DNA of 64,000 nucleotides, from NCBI GenBank assembly GCA_030685235.1, contig MU839178.1, positions 105,231 to 169,230 of the forward strand. The letters are read 5' to 3'. Positions within the stretch are counted from its first letter, which is position 1. Each line of letters begins with the position of its first letter. Below the pieces are notes generated by a model. That model saw only the letters and a list, made by a program, of their open reading frames with translations, searched no databases and was not told where the DNA came from. The translations under genes were made by a program, and so were the position numbers. Origin of the DNA: Copromyces sp. CBS 386.78 (Eukaryota > Ascomycota > Sordariomycetes > Sordariales > Sordariaceae). Below are positions 34,559-50,276 of the stretch, piece after piece.

Positions 34559-35557
34559 ATGTCCGACGCTCCGTACGACCCTTATATCCCCAGCGGCCAG
34601 CAGGGCGCCGCCGCTGGGCAACAAGGTGCTGGCAACAACTCGGGAACCGCCAGACTTCAACAGGTGGGTTGTTTCCCCCTTTAAAATGGCACTTTTTGTT
34701 ATGGCAATGTGGAAACGAAACGATACCCCTGGAATGCTGGGTCCGTCTGTCTGCTTGATCCCCGCGAGGTCAAACAATCGCAAGATTTCGTCAACAACAC
34801 CGCGCCTAGCTTTGACAGTCGTCTCGGGGAGGGAAATTGGTGGCCAAAGTGGTGCATGTGTGCGGGATCGATGGATCTGATGGATTTGTGATGGATTTCT
34901 GATGGATTGCATGGCATGAACACGCGACCGGCTTGCTCCCAACATCCGGACAAGATTTTGTGGAAGACTGGTTGCGCCTCCGGTCTCCGTCGGATATGGC
35001 GGTCAAAGCACAAAGCTCCGGAAATGTTTGGCGATGGACCGCACCCGACTATTACATGGAGAATTCGGCATTTTGGGACAAGCAGATGGATGCGGATTGC
35101 ATGGCATTATAGTTGGACCGTTGTGCCTATGTGCCATACTGCGGCCTTTTCTAGGATCTTTGCTGACAGAATCCTAGCAAATCGATGATACCGTCGGAGT
35201 GATGCGCGAGAACATCAACAAGGTCTCTCAGCGTGGTGAGAGGATCGATGCTCTTCAAACCAAGACCGATGACCTCGCCATTAGTGCACAGGGTTTCCGT
35301 CGCGGTGCCAACCAGGTCCGCAAGAAGATGTGGTGGAAGGTATGGACTATTCTCTGCTTGCGTTATACGGAAGGGACTGTTTGATGGCTAACTGATTGCA
35401 ACAGGACATGAAGATGCGCATCTGCCTGATTGTGGGCATCATTATCTTGCTCGTAATCATCATTGTGCCAGCAGGTATGTTCAAGTTCGACCCGTAAACC
35501 TCTGCACTGAGAATAGTCTGCTGACATGGCTCAATTCTAGTCGTTGCTACGCGCTAA
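34559..35557 (+). CDS. Synaptobrevin/VAMP R-SNARE (Snc1 family)
   Basis: Four exons, 34559-34663, 35178-35339, 35405-35474 and 35541-35557, give 117 residues, the same size as yeast Snc1. The first intron is unusually long for this genome (514 bases) and the last coding exon only 17 bases. Residues 1-35 are a variable Gly/Gln/Ala-rich head. The SNARE heptads run from about 36 to 89. The zero-layer Arg is R54, in [20 protein letters not shown] precedes a C-terminal membrane anchor (about 93-115) that ends VVATR. It is a tail-anchored v-SNARE on secretory and endocytic vesicles that pairs with plasma-membrane Q-SNAREs; in hyphae it is expected at the Spitzenkoerper and tip. Assignment is very secure. 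Confidence 0.96.
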
Positions 35558-39760
<4,203 letters not shown>

Positions 39761-41823
39761 ATGAGCAAGCCTTGTCGGGTCTGATGATACCCCTAAGTAT
39801 TGTCTGCCGCGAGTGACACTTGTCGCTCGTTTTTCCCCCCAAAGGTTTTCCCAATTTTAGCGAAATTTTTTGGGGTTCATGATTGGTCAACGTTTCCTCA
39901 CATATACAGTTCTATCTTTTCACCTTTGGTTTATATGCGGTTCATACGGAGTTTTAGCTGGGCATTGTCGAAAACTGGATTTGATTCCCTTGCTTGTTTT
40001 TGCGCCCAACATTGTTGTTATCTACCCCCGGTTTATGATGAAAGGTGTGGCTGGCCTGGCATCGTTGTATATATTAGGCTGCTGCTGCTGCTACTGGAAA
40101 ATAAAGAAGCGAAGTTCATAATGTATCCTGTCCGAGTTGGCAGGCTGGTGAGCCTTTATTTCCTTCAAGGGAAACCCCACCCACGCCTGAGCTTCACTCC
40201 AGCCGCTCAATACCGGACGGTTCCGGACGATATGGTCCCGAGGTAGGTGGTCGCTTTATAACCTTTTCCTCGGCCCTGATGCCTTCCTAGGCCTCCTTCC
40301 TTCTATCCATCTCCCGGTCATCGCCCGGACGGTCCATCCACTACGATGTGAATCCTACCAGCGGCCTCCGAGGTCTAGAACTCAAAACGCACCACACGGA
40401 GCCCGAAACTATCGCACACGGCACACAGCCTCTTCCCTCAGCTCTGATACTAGTCCCGTAACGAACAGCGACCCCAGAATAAGGTTGCTACCCTACCGGG
40501 GGCTTCGCGTTCAGTCACTTTTGGCTGCTCCGGAATAGGCTCTTCGGCAGATCGACATATTGGCGCTATCGATTCGCTTCTGAAGGGACGCGAACGACAT
40601 GTCACCTTCAACGGACTTCAACGGTTGAACGACAGCGGTTAAAAGCAATCGATGGGTTCGGATTCGGACAATACTGTGAAATCAAATTATGGCGTTCTAG
40701 AAGGTCTTCTATCAAATGCCCATCCTACCTTTATTTTCCTGGATCCACGGGGGTCGACGATAAGAGGTCTTCGCATGCTAACCAATACCACAAACATAAA
40801 CAGGTGAAAACGTCCACCATCCGCCATCCACTTTACCGCTGGGATCATCGTGGAGATATCCAACCATGAAAATCTCCATGAACCTCGTGGTGGTTTCCCA
40901 AAGAGTCAAGATTACCTAGGCTTTTCGGCTTGTGGGTTTGTGGGTCTTTTGTCCAGGTTGGTAGGTACACATAATGGTTCTCTCCAACCCCACAATGACA
41001 CTTCCCTCCGAGGGAAGGAGCGACAAACAGACCTTCCGAAAGAGAAGGAACGAAGTAATAACCAAAAAAAAACCATACAACACCAGGTTATTCGCCGATC
41101 GTCACCGATCCGACTACTAGGCCTGGCGGTCCCTGGCTTATCGATGGGAGATTAGACGTGATCCCGAGTTTTCCAAGTGCCTATGGTCGTATGTAGAAGT
41201 TTGGCTCTAACGGATGGGTGTTCGGACAAGAATAGTTAGTGCCTTATATAGCGAGGTAGAGGGTGCAGAAGTATCATATTGAGCAACTTGAGTAGAGGAC
41301 GCAGAAACATGGGTAGATACTTCTATGATGCGATGTGTACAAGTGATATCTAACAGACAGTTATGAACTTACAGATAAACCCCTGATTACAGAAACATAC
41401 AACTACTTGGTACATCATGGTCAACTCCCGTCTCTCACAACAGAAACTTCTCCAGAAACGCCCAATTGCAGCACTGACTGACAGGGTACCGTAACCAACA
41501 AACACTAGCCTACCTGTAACCTTTCATCCCATTAACTCAGACACCCGCATCTACTTGTACCGCCCGCTCCTTCCCAACTTTCTCTTTCTTAATTCATTTT
41601 TCCTTTTTTCGTCTTGATGCTGTCGAAGTTGATTTTCTCATGTGTCCAACAATGTATGATCTTGATAGCTACTATGAGAATAAATGTAAAACGCTATATC
41701 AATGATGACGACGCCAAGTTGCACGCAACTTCTACCTTTTATTTATTTCACGACGCAAACTCCGTAAGCTCAAACGAACCACATACTTTCCGATGCGTCC
41801 TGAAGTCCTGTACACCTCGACAG
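39761..41823. other. Convergent intergenic region, 2.1 kb
   Basis: Lies between the arg-6 stop and the signal peptide peptidase stop. The first 350 bases probably include the arg-6 3' untranslated region (AAAATAAAG near 40100). The rest has no frame above about 100 residues and no recognised repeat family. CCGGACG occurs three times within about 115 bases near 40213-40332, without obvious meaning. Confidence 0.45.
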
Positions 41824-43569
41824 CTAATCTGTCTTCGGAGGCCTAGGTCTCGGAGCCTTGATAGAGAATAGCACGACATCGTACTCGCCTGATGTCTCCT
41901 CTTCCTTCTTCTCGGCCTCCTTCTCGCTCTTAGCACCATCCTTAGACTCCTTCTCATCCTTGTCCGCGACTGGCTTTCTGACCTCATCACCATTGGCATC
42001 CAAGGTAACAACGACGTCCTTTGTGTCCAAGCTCCCATCCTCGGTATAACCCCACACATCTTTAAGCTCCCTACGAACCAGACCAGTCAGCCAGACGGAC
42101 CCGGTGACGCAGGGTACTAGGTATAGCAATGCGGGCTGTCCGTGGTTGAACACCTGAAGCATCGTCAAGGTGAGAACCATGCCCAAGGCATAACCTGTTA
42201 CCGAAGCGTAAAAGTAGGGCTTGGGGAAAGCGGTTGCAGCTCTGACCGCGCCACATGCTGGGTTTGGCATCAGGTTGCCCAGTTTGGTGGTCCAGAAGCG
42301 GTTGCCCCATTGACCTTCGGACTCCACGAATGGTGTCTTGGTTCGTCGGAACTGCATTTCGGTCGTGGTAGTAACCGCCTTATCCGTGGATGAGGTCTGC
42401 TTAGGTGAGACATCGATAGGCTGATATTGGATCTGCCTCTTGTAGAACATGTACAGGTCGAAGCGAAGGGCAAGCGCCATGAGCAACCCAGGTACAACGA
42501 TGTCTCCAAGTCCGAGCATGCTAAAACCGGAAGAGCTCTTGAAGACGAGCTTGATCGGGGCGTCAACCTTTTTGGCAACGGTGATCATGAATGGACTGCA
42601 GAGCGCGGGTTAGTAACTGGTCAACTGTCTTGGCTGAAGGATGGGAGCATACGTGTAGAACACCATGACGATGTCATAGAAAAAGAGACCCCAAAGAACA
42701 GCGCTACCTATACCGAAAGACGTGGGGGAGAGCATGCCGAAAGCAGCGTAACACATGGCAGATCCAAGAATGTTTGAAAGGACATGCCACTCCATAAGGT
42801 GATAAGCAGTAGTTATTGCGATCGAGACCAAGAATCCCAGGATATGGTTGAACTTGATCTGGGACTTGAAAGAGCCGAAGCCATGAGCTGCAAGACGGAC
42901 GGTCCACTTTTCCGTGAACAGGTGCCGGATCTCCCACGCAAGTCTGTTGATACCGGTAGGCAGTGGCACACTGGAAACGATACCAGGGAAAGGCGACTTC
43001 TTCTCCGTGATCATAGCCTGGTCCGTCGCGGGGTCGACCAGTACCTGAGAGCGGCGTTCTGGATCGACATAATAGAGTCTGTTGCTGCGATCTGACCATA
43101 CGCTTGGGAAGATGAAGCTGGTAATAATCTCCAAGGCGTCCCCAGACAGCTTGCCGAGGCCGGCAATGCCAGCGATGGACATGTAACCTCGTAGGATCTT
43201 GTTCAGCAGGTCGGGGTCCTTGAGCCACTCTAACAGATAGTAGAGCCCAATGAGAACAGCGCCGGCCAGAATGGGAAACATGATGGCATCGGAGGCTGTC
43301 AATCCTTCAGTGAACTGCTCGTCTTCCTTTGATTTCTTCTTCTTGTCCTTGTCTTCGGACTCTGCTGGGGCAGCGGAAGGAGGCCGGCGGATGGAACCAT
43401 GAGCACCAAGCCAGATTATGGTCAAGGCGCCGAAGATAACCTGAGCGTCAAACAAGAGGACTTCTGGCCTGAGGAACATGTCCCAGTGGAAAGTATATGG
43501 TTTGGTATCTGGGACCGTTGTTGGGGTAGTTCCCGTCGCGTTGACGGCCGAAGCATCAGGAGAAGCCAT
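41824..43569 (-). CDS. Signal peptide peptidase (intramembrane aspartyl protease)
   Basis: Two exons, 43569-42653 and 42595-41824, give 562 residues. The 57-base intron joins VMVFYT|PFMITVAKK. The ATG at 43569 has the ideal Neurospora context (CACCATGGCT). All three presenilin-fold signatures are present: YD with Asp299 (FFYDIVMVFY), GxGD with Asp337 (LGLGDIVVPG) and PAL at 460-462 (QPALLYLVP). Nine hydrophobic segments are plausible. There is a charged Lys/Glu loop near residue 70-85 and a long acidic C-terminal tail rich in Lys/Glu. The enzyme cleaves type II membrane segments such as leftover signal peptides in the ER. In other fungi a relative activates the SREBP sterol regulator under low oxygen. 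All catalytic residues are intact. An in-frame extension upstream has only a TTG codon and is discarded. Confidence 0.95.
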
Positions 43570-44154
43570 GGTGATATCCAAGTCGACTCGCGATAATCAT
43601 GTGCCTTTATTTGTTGGAATCCGTTGCGAATTCGTAAATACTGGCACCGAGCTTCGGCTGTTTTTGTAGGAGCGAGAAAGATGAGATGATGACTTCTTCG
43701 ACGTGGGATGCTGGGTTGGTGTTGAGGTGAAGCTGCGTGTCCAACCTGGAATGACGGAAGCGGCCTCAGGGTCCCACAGTTTCCATGTTGTTGCTGGACT
43801 GTTAAGTTACAGGGCTGAAATGGGTATTTATAGTGGTTACAAGCTAGTTTCTCTGCAGGGAAAGAGCCATCTCTGATTTGTTTGCCCCGCTATTTTGTCA
43901 CGTCCGGGCGGTTCTCCAGAAATTGTTAGTACATACAGCAAGAGTCTCGCTTCCCTGGGCTTCACTCACTGTCGAGTCTATTCATCCAACCCAAAGACCA
44001 TCATTACATCGGGTACCGTACGCATTCACTGCTCACCTCCATTTATACTACCCTTGACATTCACTTGACGAAGAGGCGCACGAATATCCAGACACGTCCT
44101 TATTTAGCTCATACACAGCTTAGAACGCAGTCCAGACATCACTTTTTTCATACA
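43570..44154. promoter_or_regulatory. Divergent promoter of signal peptide peptidase and MED31
   Basis: The 585-base spacer serves both outward-facing genes. The half near MED31 is A/C- and T-rich with no long frame. No precise element can be assigned. Confidence 0.4.
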
Positions 44155-44613
44155 ATGGCGTCCGATCCCATGTCAGTAAACAGTTCAGCAAGGGAGCCAC
44201 CTGCGCCTCCGGGGTCAGGGGCAGACGAGCCCAAGTTTGGAGGATACACACGTTTCGAACTTGAACTGGAGGTATGCTTCATGAACTCCACGATCTCACG
44301 TACATGATGCTAACAAAGTTCTCAGTTTGTTCAAGCACTTGGCAACCCGCTGTATCTGAACCATCTTGCTTCCAGGAAGCTACTCAGCAATCCTGCCTTT
44401 GTCGCCTACCTCGATTATCTCCAGTACTGGAGCCGCCCACCTTACCTCAAGTATCTCACCTACCCTGGGCCTACCTTGAAGAACCTTCAGTTGCTACAGC
44501 AGGAAAAGTTCAGGCAGGATATCATCAGCCCAGACTTGGTCGAGCGTCTTAGGATGGAGGGCATGAAGGCCGGTATCGACTGGCACAAGGAGAGTTTTCC
44601 AAGCACGGCATAG
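44155..44613 (+). CDS. med-31: Mediator complex subunit 31 (Soh1)
   Basis: Two exons, 44155-44271 and 44326-44613, give 134 residues. The 54-base intron (GTATGC...CTCAG) restores LELEFVQALGNPLYLN across the junction. The core domain (about 30-105) is nearly invariant in eukaryotes and shows FVQALGNPLYLNHLA, AYLDYLQYWSRPPYLKYL and YPGPTLKNLQLLQ. A 30-residue Pro/Ser-rich head precedes it. The protein sits in the Mediator middle module and bridges activators to RNA polymerase II. The start ATG has a CAATGGCG context. Confidence 0.96.
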
Positions 44614-44820
44614 CTTGCGCGGTTAGAAGAATATTATGGACAGAAATGGGTAGGAAACAGCCTTTGAGCAACCAGTATCACACAAGTTCATTTTGATGTA
44701 GGTAGGATACCTCACAAGCAATAACACGAAAACAAATAAACATGCCCCAACGCCAAGCAATGCCCCCAATACCATGTATTGATGGTCCGACTAGACCTGT
44801 CCTCATGAATTTGTCTTCTT

Positions 44821-45277
44821 CTAGTTGTTGTCTCTCCACCTATGTCCGCAAGTCATACACTGCAAGACCATGTTAGCTTCTTTCACTCCTTTCCCAAATG
44901 TCCATGATTTCAGTAATCTTACCTTGTAGAACGTCGTCATCGGCTCATCAGCACTACGAATCTGAACCTGGAAGAAGGCCGCCTCGTTTCCATTGCAGGT
45001 TCCGCTGTCACACTGGACCTTGCCCTTTTGTGCATTGTCCCAAGCGCCTGGACCACCAAACACGTCTTCCTTCTCCTTGCGCGGGAAGTTCTTGCGCGAG
45101 TAGATGGGCTTGTCGATGGGATGCTCGTAAGGGCAGGTTCTGCACTCGAGCCGGTTGCCACCCGTGTCCGCTCGGGACAGGATGAGGAGATTGGCGCAGA
45201 ATGGGCAGACTGTGGTTGGCGTTAGTTCTGGTGTCCTACTCTGTGTGTGTGCATTTACACTTACAAACGATAGGCAT
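44821..45277 (-). CDS. RNA polymerase III subunit Rpc11 (TFIIS-like)
   Basis: Three exons, 45277-45265, 45209-44923 and 44859-44821, give 112 residues, about the size of yeast Rpc11. The first coding exon is only 13 bases and the last 39. The N-terminal zinc ribbon uses C6, C9, C27 and C30. The C-terminal TFIIS-type ribbon uses C71, C76, C101 and C104, followed by GHRWRDN. The hairpin RSADE (89-93) carries the acidic pair needed for transcript cleavage. The subunit lets Pol III cut back RNA and terminate correctly. All metal ligands survive only if the two introns are removed as modelled, which supports the model. The stop lies about 200 bases from the MED31 stop. Confidence 0.95.
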
Positions 45278-46185
45278 GTTTGCTTATTGATGAAAGGAAT
45301 GAGCTTGCTGGGTGTTATAGTCCGTTACGGATGACGAGTGAGATGAGTTGTCGAGAGTATTGCCAAAGTTTTTGTTGACAATTTTGATGAGAAGTGGTGG
45401 GGTAAAGTTTGATCACTTTGGAATAACAATGACCCAAAACCAGTGAATTGCTACCACTTGCTGGGTTTTGTGGTCGTGATACAGATCCTCAAATTGTAAA
45501 CAGTCAACGGCGAGGAAGGTCCGAAAAAAGTGTTACAGATCGATGCGGTCCATTACTTCCATAAACCTTAAATGTAGTGCTCGAATTTTCATTGGTCAAA
45601 TCTGTAGCACCAGCTGCCCCACCTTTCTGGTCAAGCGGTGCCTGGACCCAGCTGCCCTGTTGTTGCCTGGGCCCCAGCGCATGCCATGGATGCCAGCGTC
45701 CTGATCCCCGCAGGAACCGACCACTCTGTGACACCAAGGACACTGCTACTGCCACCTCCTAACCAGTCCGTTAGGTAGGTCTAAATGCTTCATACACAGG
45801 GGCAAACCACCACGACTGGCGATATCTCCTAAACACACACAAACAATACATTGTCGCCGTCTATTCACCTTGACGATCTCCCCTTGAGGGTTACGCGATC
45901 CCGAATCCTTTCCCCCGAAACCTGATTCGACAGCCCGGCCACATCCGTACCGTACATCCACTTCTCCCCGCCGACCCATTTCCACGATTCCCGCTCGTAA
46001 TTAAGCGATTCCAACGCCAATCTTACTCTTGACAACTCTCTCGCCGTCATCCCTCTTTGTTTTGCAACCGTCGCTTTCAGTACTACTACCTACTTGTGCT
46101 TCCTCCTTGCAACAACCAAGAATCACCCATCACCCGCCGTTTCCGAGATACCGACAAGTGAACAAACACCAACCAGTAACCAACC
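45278..46185. promoter_or_regulatory. Divergent promoter of Rpc11 and the ankyrin-repeat gene
   Basis: A 908-base spacer between two outward-facing genes. The 200 bases before the ankyrin-gene ATG are C/T-rich with CACCCGCC and CAACCAACC strings, like a leader. No distinct element is assigned. Confidence 0.4.
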
Positions 46186-46911
46186 ATGGCCGGAAAGCAC
46201 CAGGACGAAGAACACGAGGTTCGTACCCCATACCCTCTTTGCACTCCCTTTCCCTCCGCTCCTCCGCGCGAAATAACTAAACTACAGACAACCCAAGCTG
46301 ACCACAAGTTCAAAACCCAGGGCGCCTCCGTCGGCGAGCAGCTCATCGAAGCCTGCCGCCGCAACAACACCGACCTCCTCTCGGAGATCCTCTCCTCCAA
46401 GTCCGACGAAGAAATCTCCTCCCTCCTGAACGACACCACCACAGTAATGGGCAACCACCTCTACCACGAAGCCGCGCTGCGGGGTAACTACGAGATAATC
46501 GACATGCTGCTGGACCAACCCGGTTTCGAATGCGACCCCGTCAACCGAATCGAGGGGGATACACCCCTACACTCCGCCATCAGATGGATCAACAGCGAAC
46601 CCGAGGCGCAGCGCGAGTTCGGTAATGCGCTGGTGGACATGATGCTGGAGGCTGGGTCGAACCCGCGGGTGAAGAATAAGGGCGGGCTGACGGCGCTGCA
46701 GCTGGTTGATCCACGCAACAAAGAGCTGAGGGAGCTGATACAGAAGCATGAGTATGCGTTGTTGAACGCGGGAGACTTTGTCAGTGCGGAGGATGTTAAG
46801 CCACAGCAGGCGGTTTTGGATGTGGACGATGACGATGAGGATGCGGAGTTCAGTGGGAGTGATGATGAGGAAAGAGCGGAATGGGAGAGGAGGAGGGCGG
46901 CGAGGAAGTGA
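46186..46911 (+). CDS. Small ankyrin-repeat protein
   Basis: Two exons, 46186-46218 and 46288-46911, give 218 residues. The 69-base intron has a GTTCGT donor, a good branch site (ATAACTAAAC) and a CTACAG acceptor. It is a multiple of three with no stop, so retention would simply add 23 residues. Ankyrin-type units run from about 30 to 160: GNHLYHEAALRGNYEIIDML, GDTPLHSAIRW and GGLTALQLVDPRN. An acidic tail (DVDDDDEDAEFSGSDDEE) and a basic end follow. Size and acidic tail recall Yar1, the Rps3 chaperone of yeast, but sequence resemblance is too weak to claim that. Expected to be a soluble protein-binding module. Confidence 0.85.
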   Translation: MAGKHQDEEHEVRTPYPLCTPFPSAPPREITKLQTTQADHKFKTQGASVGEQLIEACRRNNTDLLSEILSSKSDEEISSLLNDTTTVMGNHLYHEAALRGNYEIIDMLLDQPGFECDPVNRIEGDTPLHSAIRWINSEPEAQREFGNALVDMMLEAGSNPRVKNKGGLTALQLVDPRNKELRELIQKHEYALLNAGDFVSAEDVKPQQAVLDVDDDDEDAEFSGSDDEERAEWERRRAARK

Positions 46912-47593
46912 AGGGCTCAAAGTTCTTGTTGAAGGATGACAAAGGGGTTTGACGAGACTTCTTTCTGAGCCATGTCTATATACCCGAAGGGACACCAGAG
47001 TATCCATACACTGCGACAGCTGTCTGGAGCCGCGGATCGGCAGCGCCATTGATATCTGGGTCTTCTTACGGCCCTAATATATAAGGCTAGCATGATATCT
47101 GGCCCCACAACGGTTGGATTTATGCTTTGCGCTTATTGCAGCATGTAAAGCAGGCGATATCACTAGATTCTAGACCGGAGCAAGTGTTCTCGATACAGAT
47201 AGGGGAGAGTTTGGAAATATCAGATGAATACTTGTCAACACATACCTGACCTCAGTTGACTTGATAGAGCGAAGACAGGGGTCTATTGCTAAGTACCGTT
47301 CATTTTCTCTACAAGAGGCATCAGGGAAGGTAAATTCTGGCTGGGAAGAAAGTGTCATAGGGTATAAGAATAGGTAGGTAGTACAAAACAACATCTATCA
47401 ACCTCTACACGCCCTCTTTACCAAACTGATTCGATCCAGCATGCAGTATAGAACTCAACAGGTCCAAGCAGGTGATAGCCAAAGCTAAAAAGAAAAAAAA
47501 CGAAAGAGTGGTCTAACGCCAAGCCAAAAGAAATAGGGGTATAATATCAAAGTCAACAAAGGACTTTCAACCTCTAGGACACTCTCCAACTAC
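46912..47593. other. Convergent intergenic region
   Basis: Spacer between the ankyrin-repeat gene (+) and the thaumatin-like gene (-). It contains both 3' untranslated regions; nothing else was recognised. Confidence 0.5.
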
Positions 47594-49119
47594 TCATCCA
47601 GGCACAACCATAACCGTGCAAAGAACAGCCACAGCCGCCAAAATTCCCAGACATGGCCGGAAAGTCATCGCTGAACTCGACCCCTTCGGATCAACACTCT
47701 CAATATACGTCCGATTCTGCACCCTCTCCAAAATCTCCCTTGTCAGCCCCCCGCCACTCGCTATCGTCCTCAACTCCTCGCCAAAGATCCTCAGAATATT
47801 CGTGCTCCTGCCCCTCGGACAAAACACCACCTCCCACCCGCCTCCATTGGGAATAATGAACGTGCTGGTCTGGTCATCAAACGCATAGCTGTACGCGTCC
47901 GGGCAGACCGTCTTCGCGTTCTCGCTGTACAAACTCGGGGTACAAACGTTCGGATTATCGTACTTGCCCGTGCAGCAATCCTCGGGGTTCCCCGTCGCCG
48001 CGCAGGCCGACAGACACGGGTCGAAGACGGGGCGCTGGATCGAGTCGTCCGGGTACGGGTAGATGCCGTCTCCTGGTTTAGAGGGCGGGTATTCTTGCAG
48101 GTCCCAGGGACACCAGCCGCCGACGGTGGGGTTAGTTTGGTCCGGTTCCCAGGGGATGGGGAAGGTCTTGTTGGTGTAGTAGAGCCCTGCCCTAGAGGGC
48201 GGGTCGAGAAATCCGGCTGAGGCGATGCAGACGCAGTTGGTCAGGTTCGGAGGGATCCAGGTCGTGTTGGCGGCGGGGATGTAGATGATTCCGATGGGCA
48301 GGTTGTAGCCGTCGACAAGAGAGATGTCGTAGAAGGTCTGATCGGAGTTCATGCCACCGATTAGGTTGAATTCGGCGAGGGTTACGGGGACTTGGCCCTG
48401 TTGTAATACAGTTTTTGTGGGTAATACTCAGTAATGGTGGTAAAGAAGAAGTGAACTGAAAGGAAACATACCGTAAACTCGCAGTCAAGCCTGCCAAAGC
48501 AGTCTCCTGTCATGCACGCCGCGCCATTCCCATTCACGCCATTGAGGTTGCTTGGTCCCGTTCCCTCGTCGTTGAACGAGCAGTTGGTCCGTCCCCATAC
48601 CCTGCCTTGCCAGTCAGGACTGACGAACAGTGGCCTCGTTTCGCCAGGAGCAAGCTCGAAGCCACCAACTCCAGGCCCGATACCATTCTGCGTACCAATC
48701 CCGGGCCATATCGTATCAGGGCAGCTGTTGGTGATGACGATCGGTATAGGCGTCGGGTTTGGCGGGGTCGAGGTAGGATGTGAAGTGCCCTTGATCGTAG
48801 AGCTAGGGGGTATAGGTACAGAGGAAGCGGTTGATGTATGACTGACAGCGGGTGGAGGCTTCGAAGTGGGACTCACCACAGGAGCCTTCGAGACGAATGT
48901 TGTAGGGAGAAGAGTCGAGTTGAAGCTTTGGGCTGCCACGCCGGTGGTTTGCCCATGGAGGATAAGTAGAAAGCCCAGAGATCCTCTCATGTAGCTCCCG
49001 AGACTGCCCCCATGGTGTTGTTTGTAGGTTTTGGACGGGTGGCCTTCGGTATTCGGTTTCGGTTTTCGGATACCATTCTGACCAGGCGCAATGATGGTGG
49101 ATGACTTTTCGGTGACCAT
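47594..49119 (-). CDS. Secreted thaumatin-like protein, possibly GPI-anchored
   Basis: Two exons, 49119-48472 and 48397-47594, give 483 residues. The 74-base intron joins RLDCEFT|GQVPVTLAEFNL. Thaumatin-family landmarks include SCPDTIWPGI, GRVWGRTNCSF, CMTGDCFGRLDC, the DISLVDGYNLP block and many paired Cys (NVCTPS, CPDAYSYAFDD). A Pro/Thr/Ser-rich stretch precedes the domain. A signal-like hydrophobic run begins at a second ATG (48990; MRGSLGFLLILHG...GVAA), which gives 440 residues and is the more likely start for a secreted protein. The C-terminus is a hydrophobic tail (LAAVAVLCTVMVVPG) suited to GPI attachment. Thaumatin-like proteins bind or cut beta-glucans; here a cell-wall role is inferred. 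Confidence 0.85.
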
Positions 49120-50276
49120 GATGGTGTCCGTCTTCTCGAGCGGTCACCAAGAGAAGATTGAATAGGAATCGAGGGTAAAATAGGCAGGATAATACACTGC
49201 CCTGTCTGTGTGAGTACTTGCTAGTAAGGCGCCTTTGGTGATGAAGCAAAAGGGTACCCAAATTTTCCCTGGCAGAAGAAACCAAAAAAAAAAAAAAAAC
49301 CACACCGGATGAAAGAAAGAAGGGAGGCGTTAAAACGACCGACGAGGCATGAAGGGAATAGGGCTATTGCGTGGACCTAGAGAATTGCTGTGAGGTGTAC
49401 GATTCGTAGTGATCATGAATTTGGGTAGGTTGGAGATTGGCGACTAAAAAGAGAGACAAGGCGTTGGGGGCCTTCGTCAGGTTTCCAACTTGACTTCATG
49501 TTCAAGTTGACCAAATCTTGATACCCACCAACTTCTTCCAAGTGAACTGAAGGCAAGAGCGACTTGAGCTGAGGAAGTTGTTAGGAAGTAGCGACTCATG
49601 ATTCGCCATTGTTCTGTGTGGTGGCCACCCTCCTTCCTCACAAACGTCGAATTAGAAAGTTGAAGAGGAAGTCATTGCCAGGTTGATAAACACAATGACG
49701 CAGGGACGGTTAAAGGCTTGGACCCTTCCTTCATCGTGACCGGTACCATCCCATGTGCCATTCATGTGCTACTTATGATAGAAGTACCCTTGGCACACTG
49801 GCCTGCGTCGCACGGACCTCATCCAGATTTCATATTCCCCCAGAGTGCCACTCGCAAACCCCAGATTTTCCAAGTGGGTGGGACAGGCACAGGGACCGTT
49901 TGGTGGGGGTTTGACGATGTCCGGTTCCACTATTAGGGCATTTTCACGTGCTGATGTCTTGACTGTTGACCGGCGCAAGAGCTCTGCTTCGTCGGTTGAG
50001 AAAATGAAGACATATACACTTTCTGAAGGAAGAATTAGATAGTATCTGTTTCAGCCCGTATAGATTGCCCCCCTATTCACTCGTATTTCCCTCGGGCATC
50101 CAATCAGTCCCTATCTTTTTCTCAACAACTCTTCCTTGGTTGAAATGGTGGTCAACTCGCCTGCTGCTTGACAATCCGCTGTCATGCTACGTTAAAAGGT
50201 ATCATTCAAGATCCGACATGAAAAAGTTAAGAGAAAAAAAAACAGTCACTCCATCTACCCAGATACGACTCCCCTT
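49120..50276. other. Intergenic region
   Basis: Upstream of the thaumatin-like gene and downstream of the Hsp70-like gene, both on the minus strand. It includes a run of 16 A (about 49286). No coding frame, RNA gene or repeat was recognised. Confidence 0.45.
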
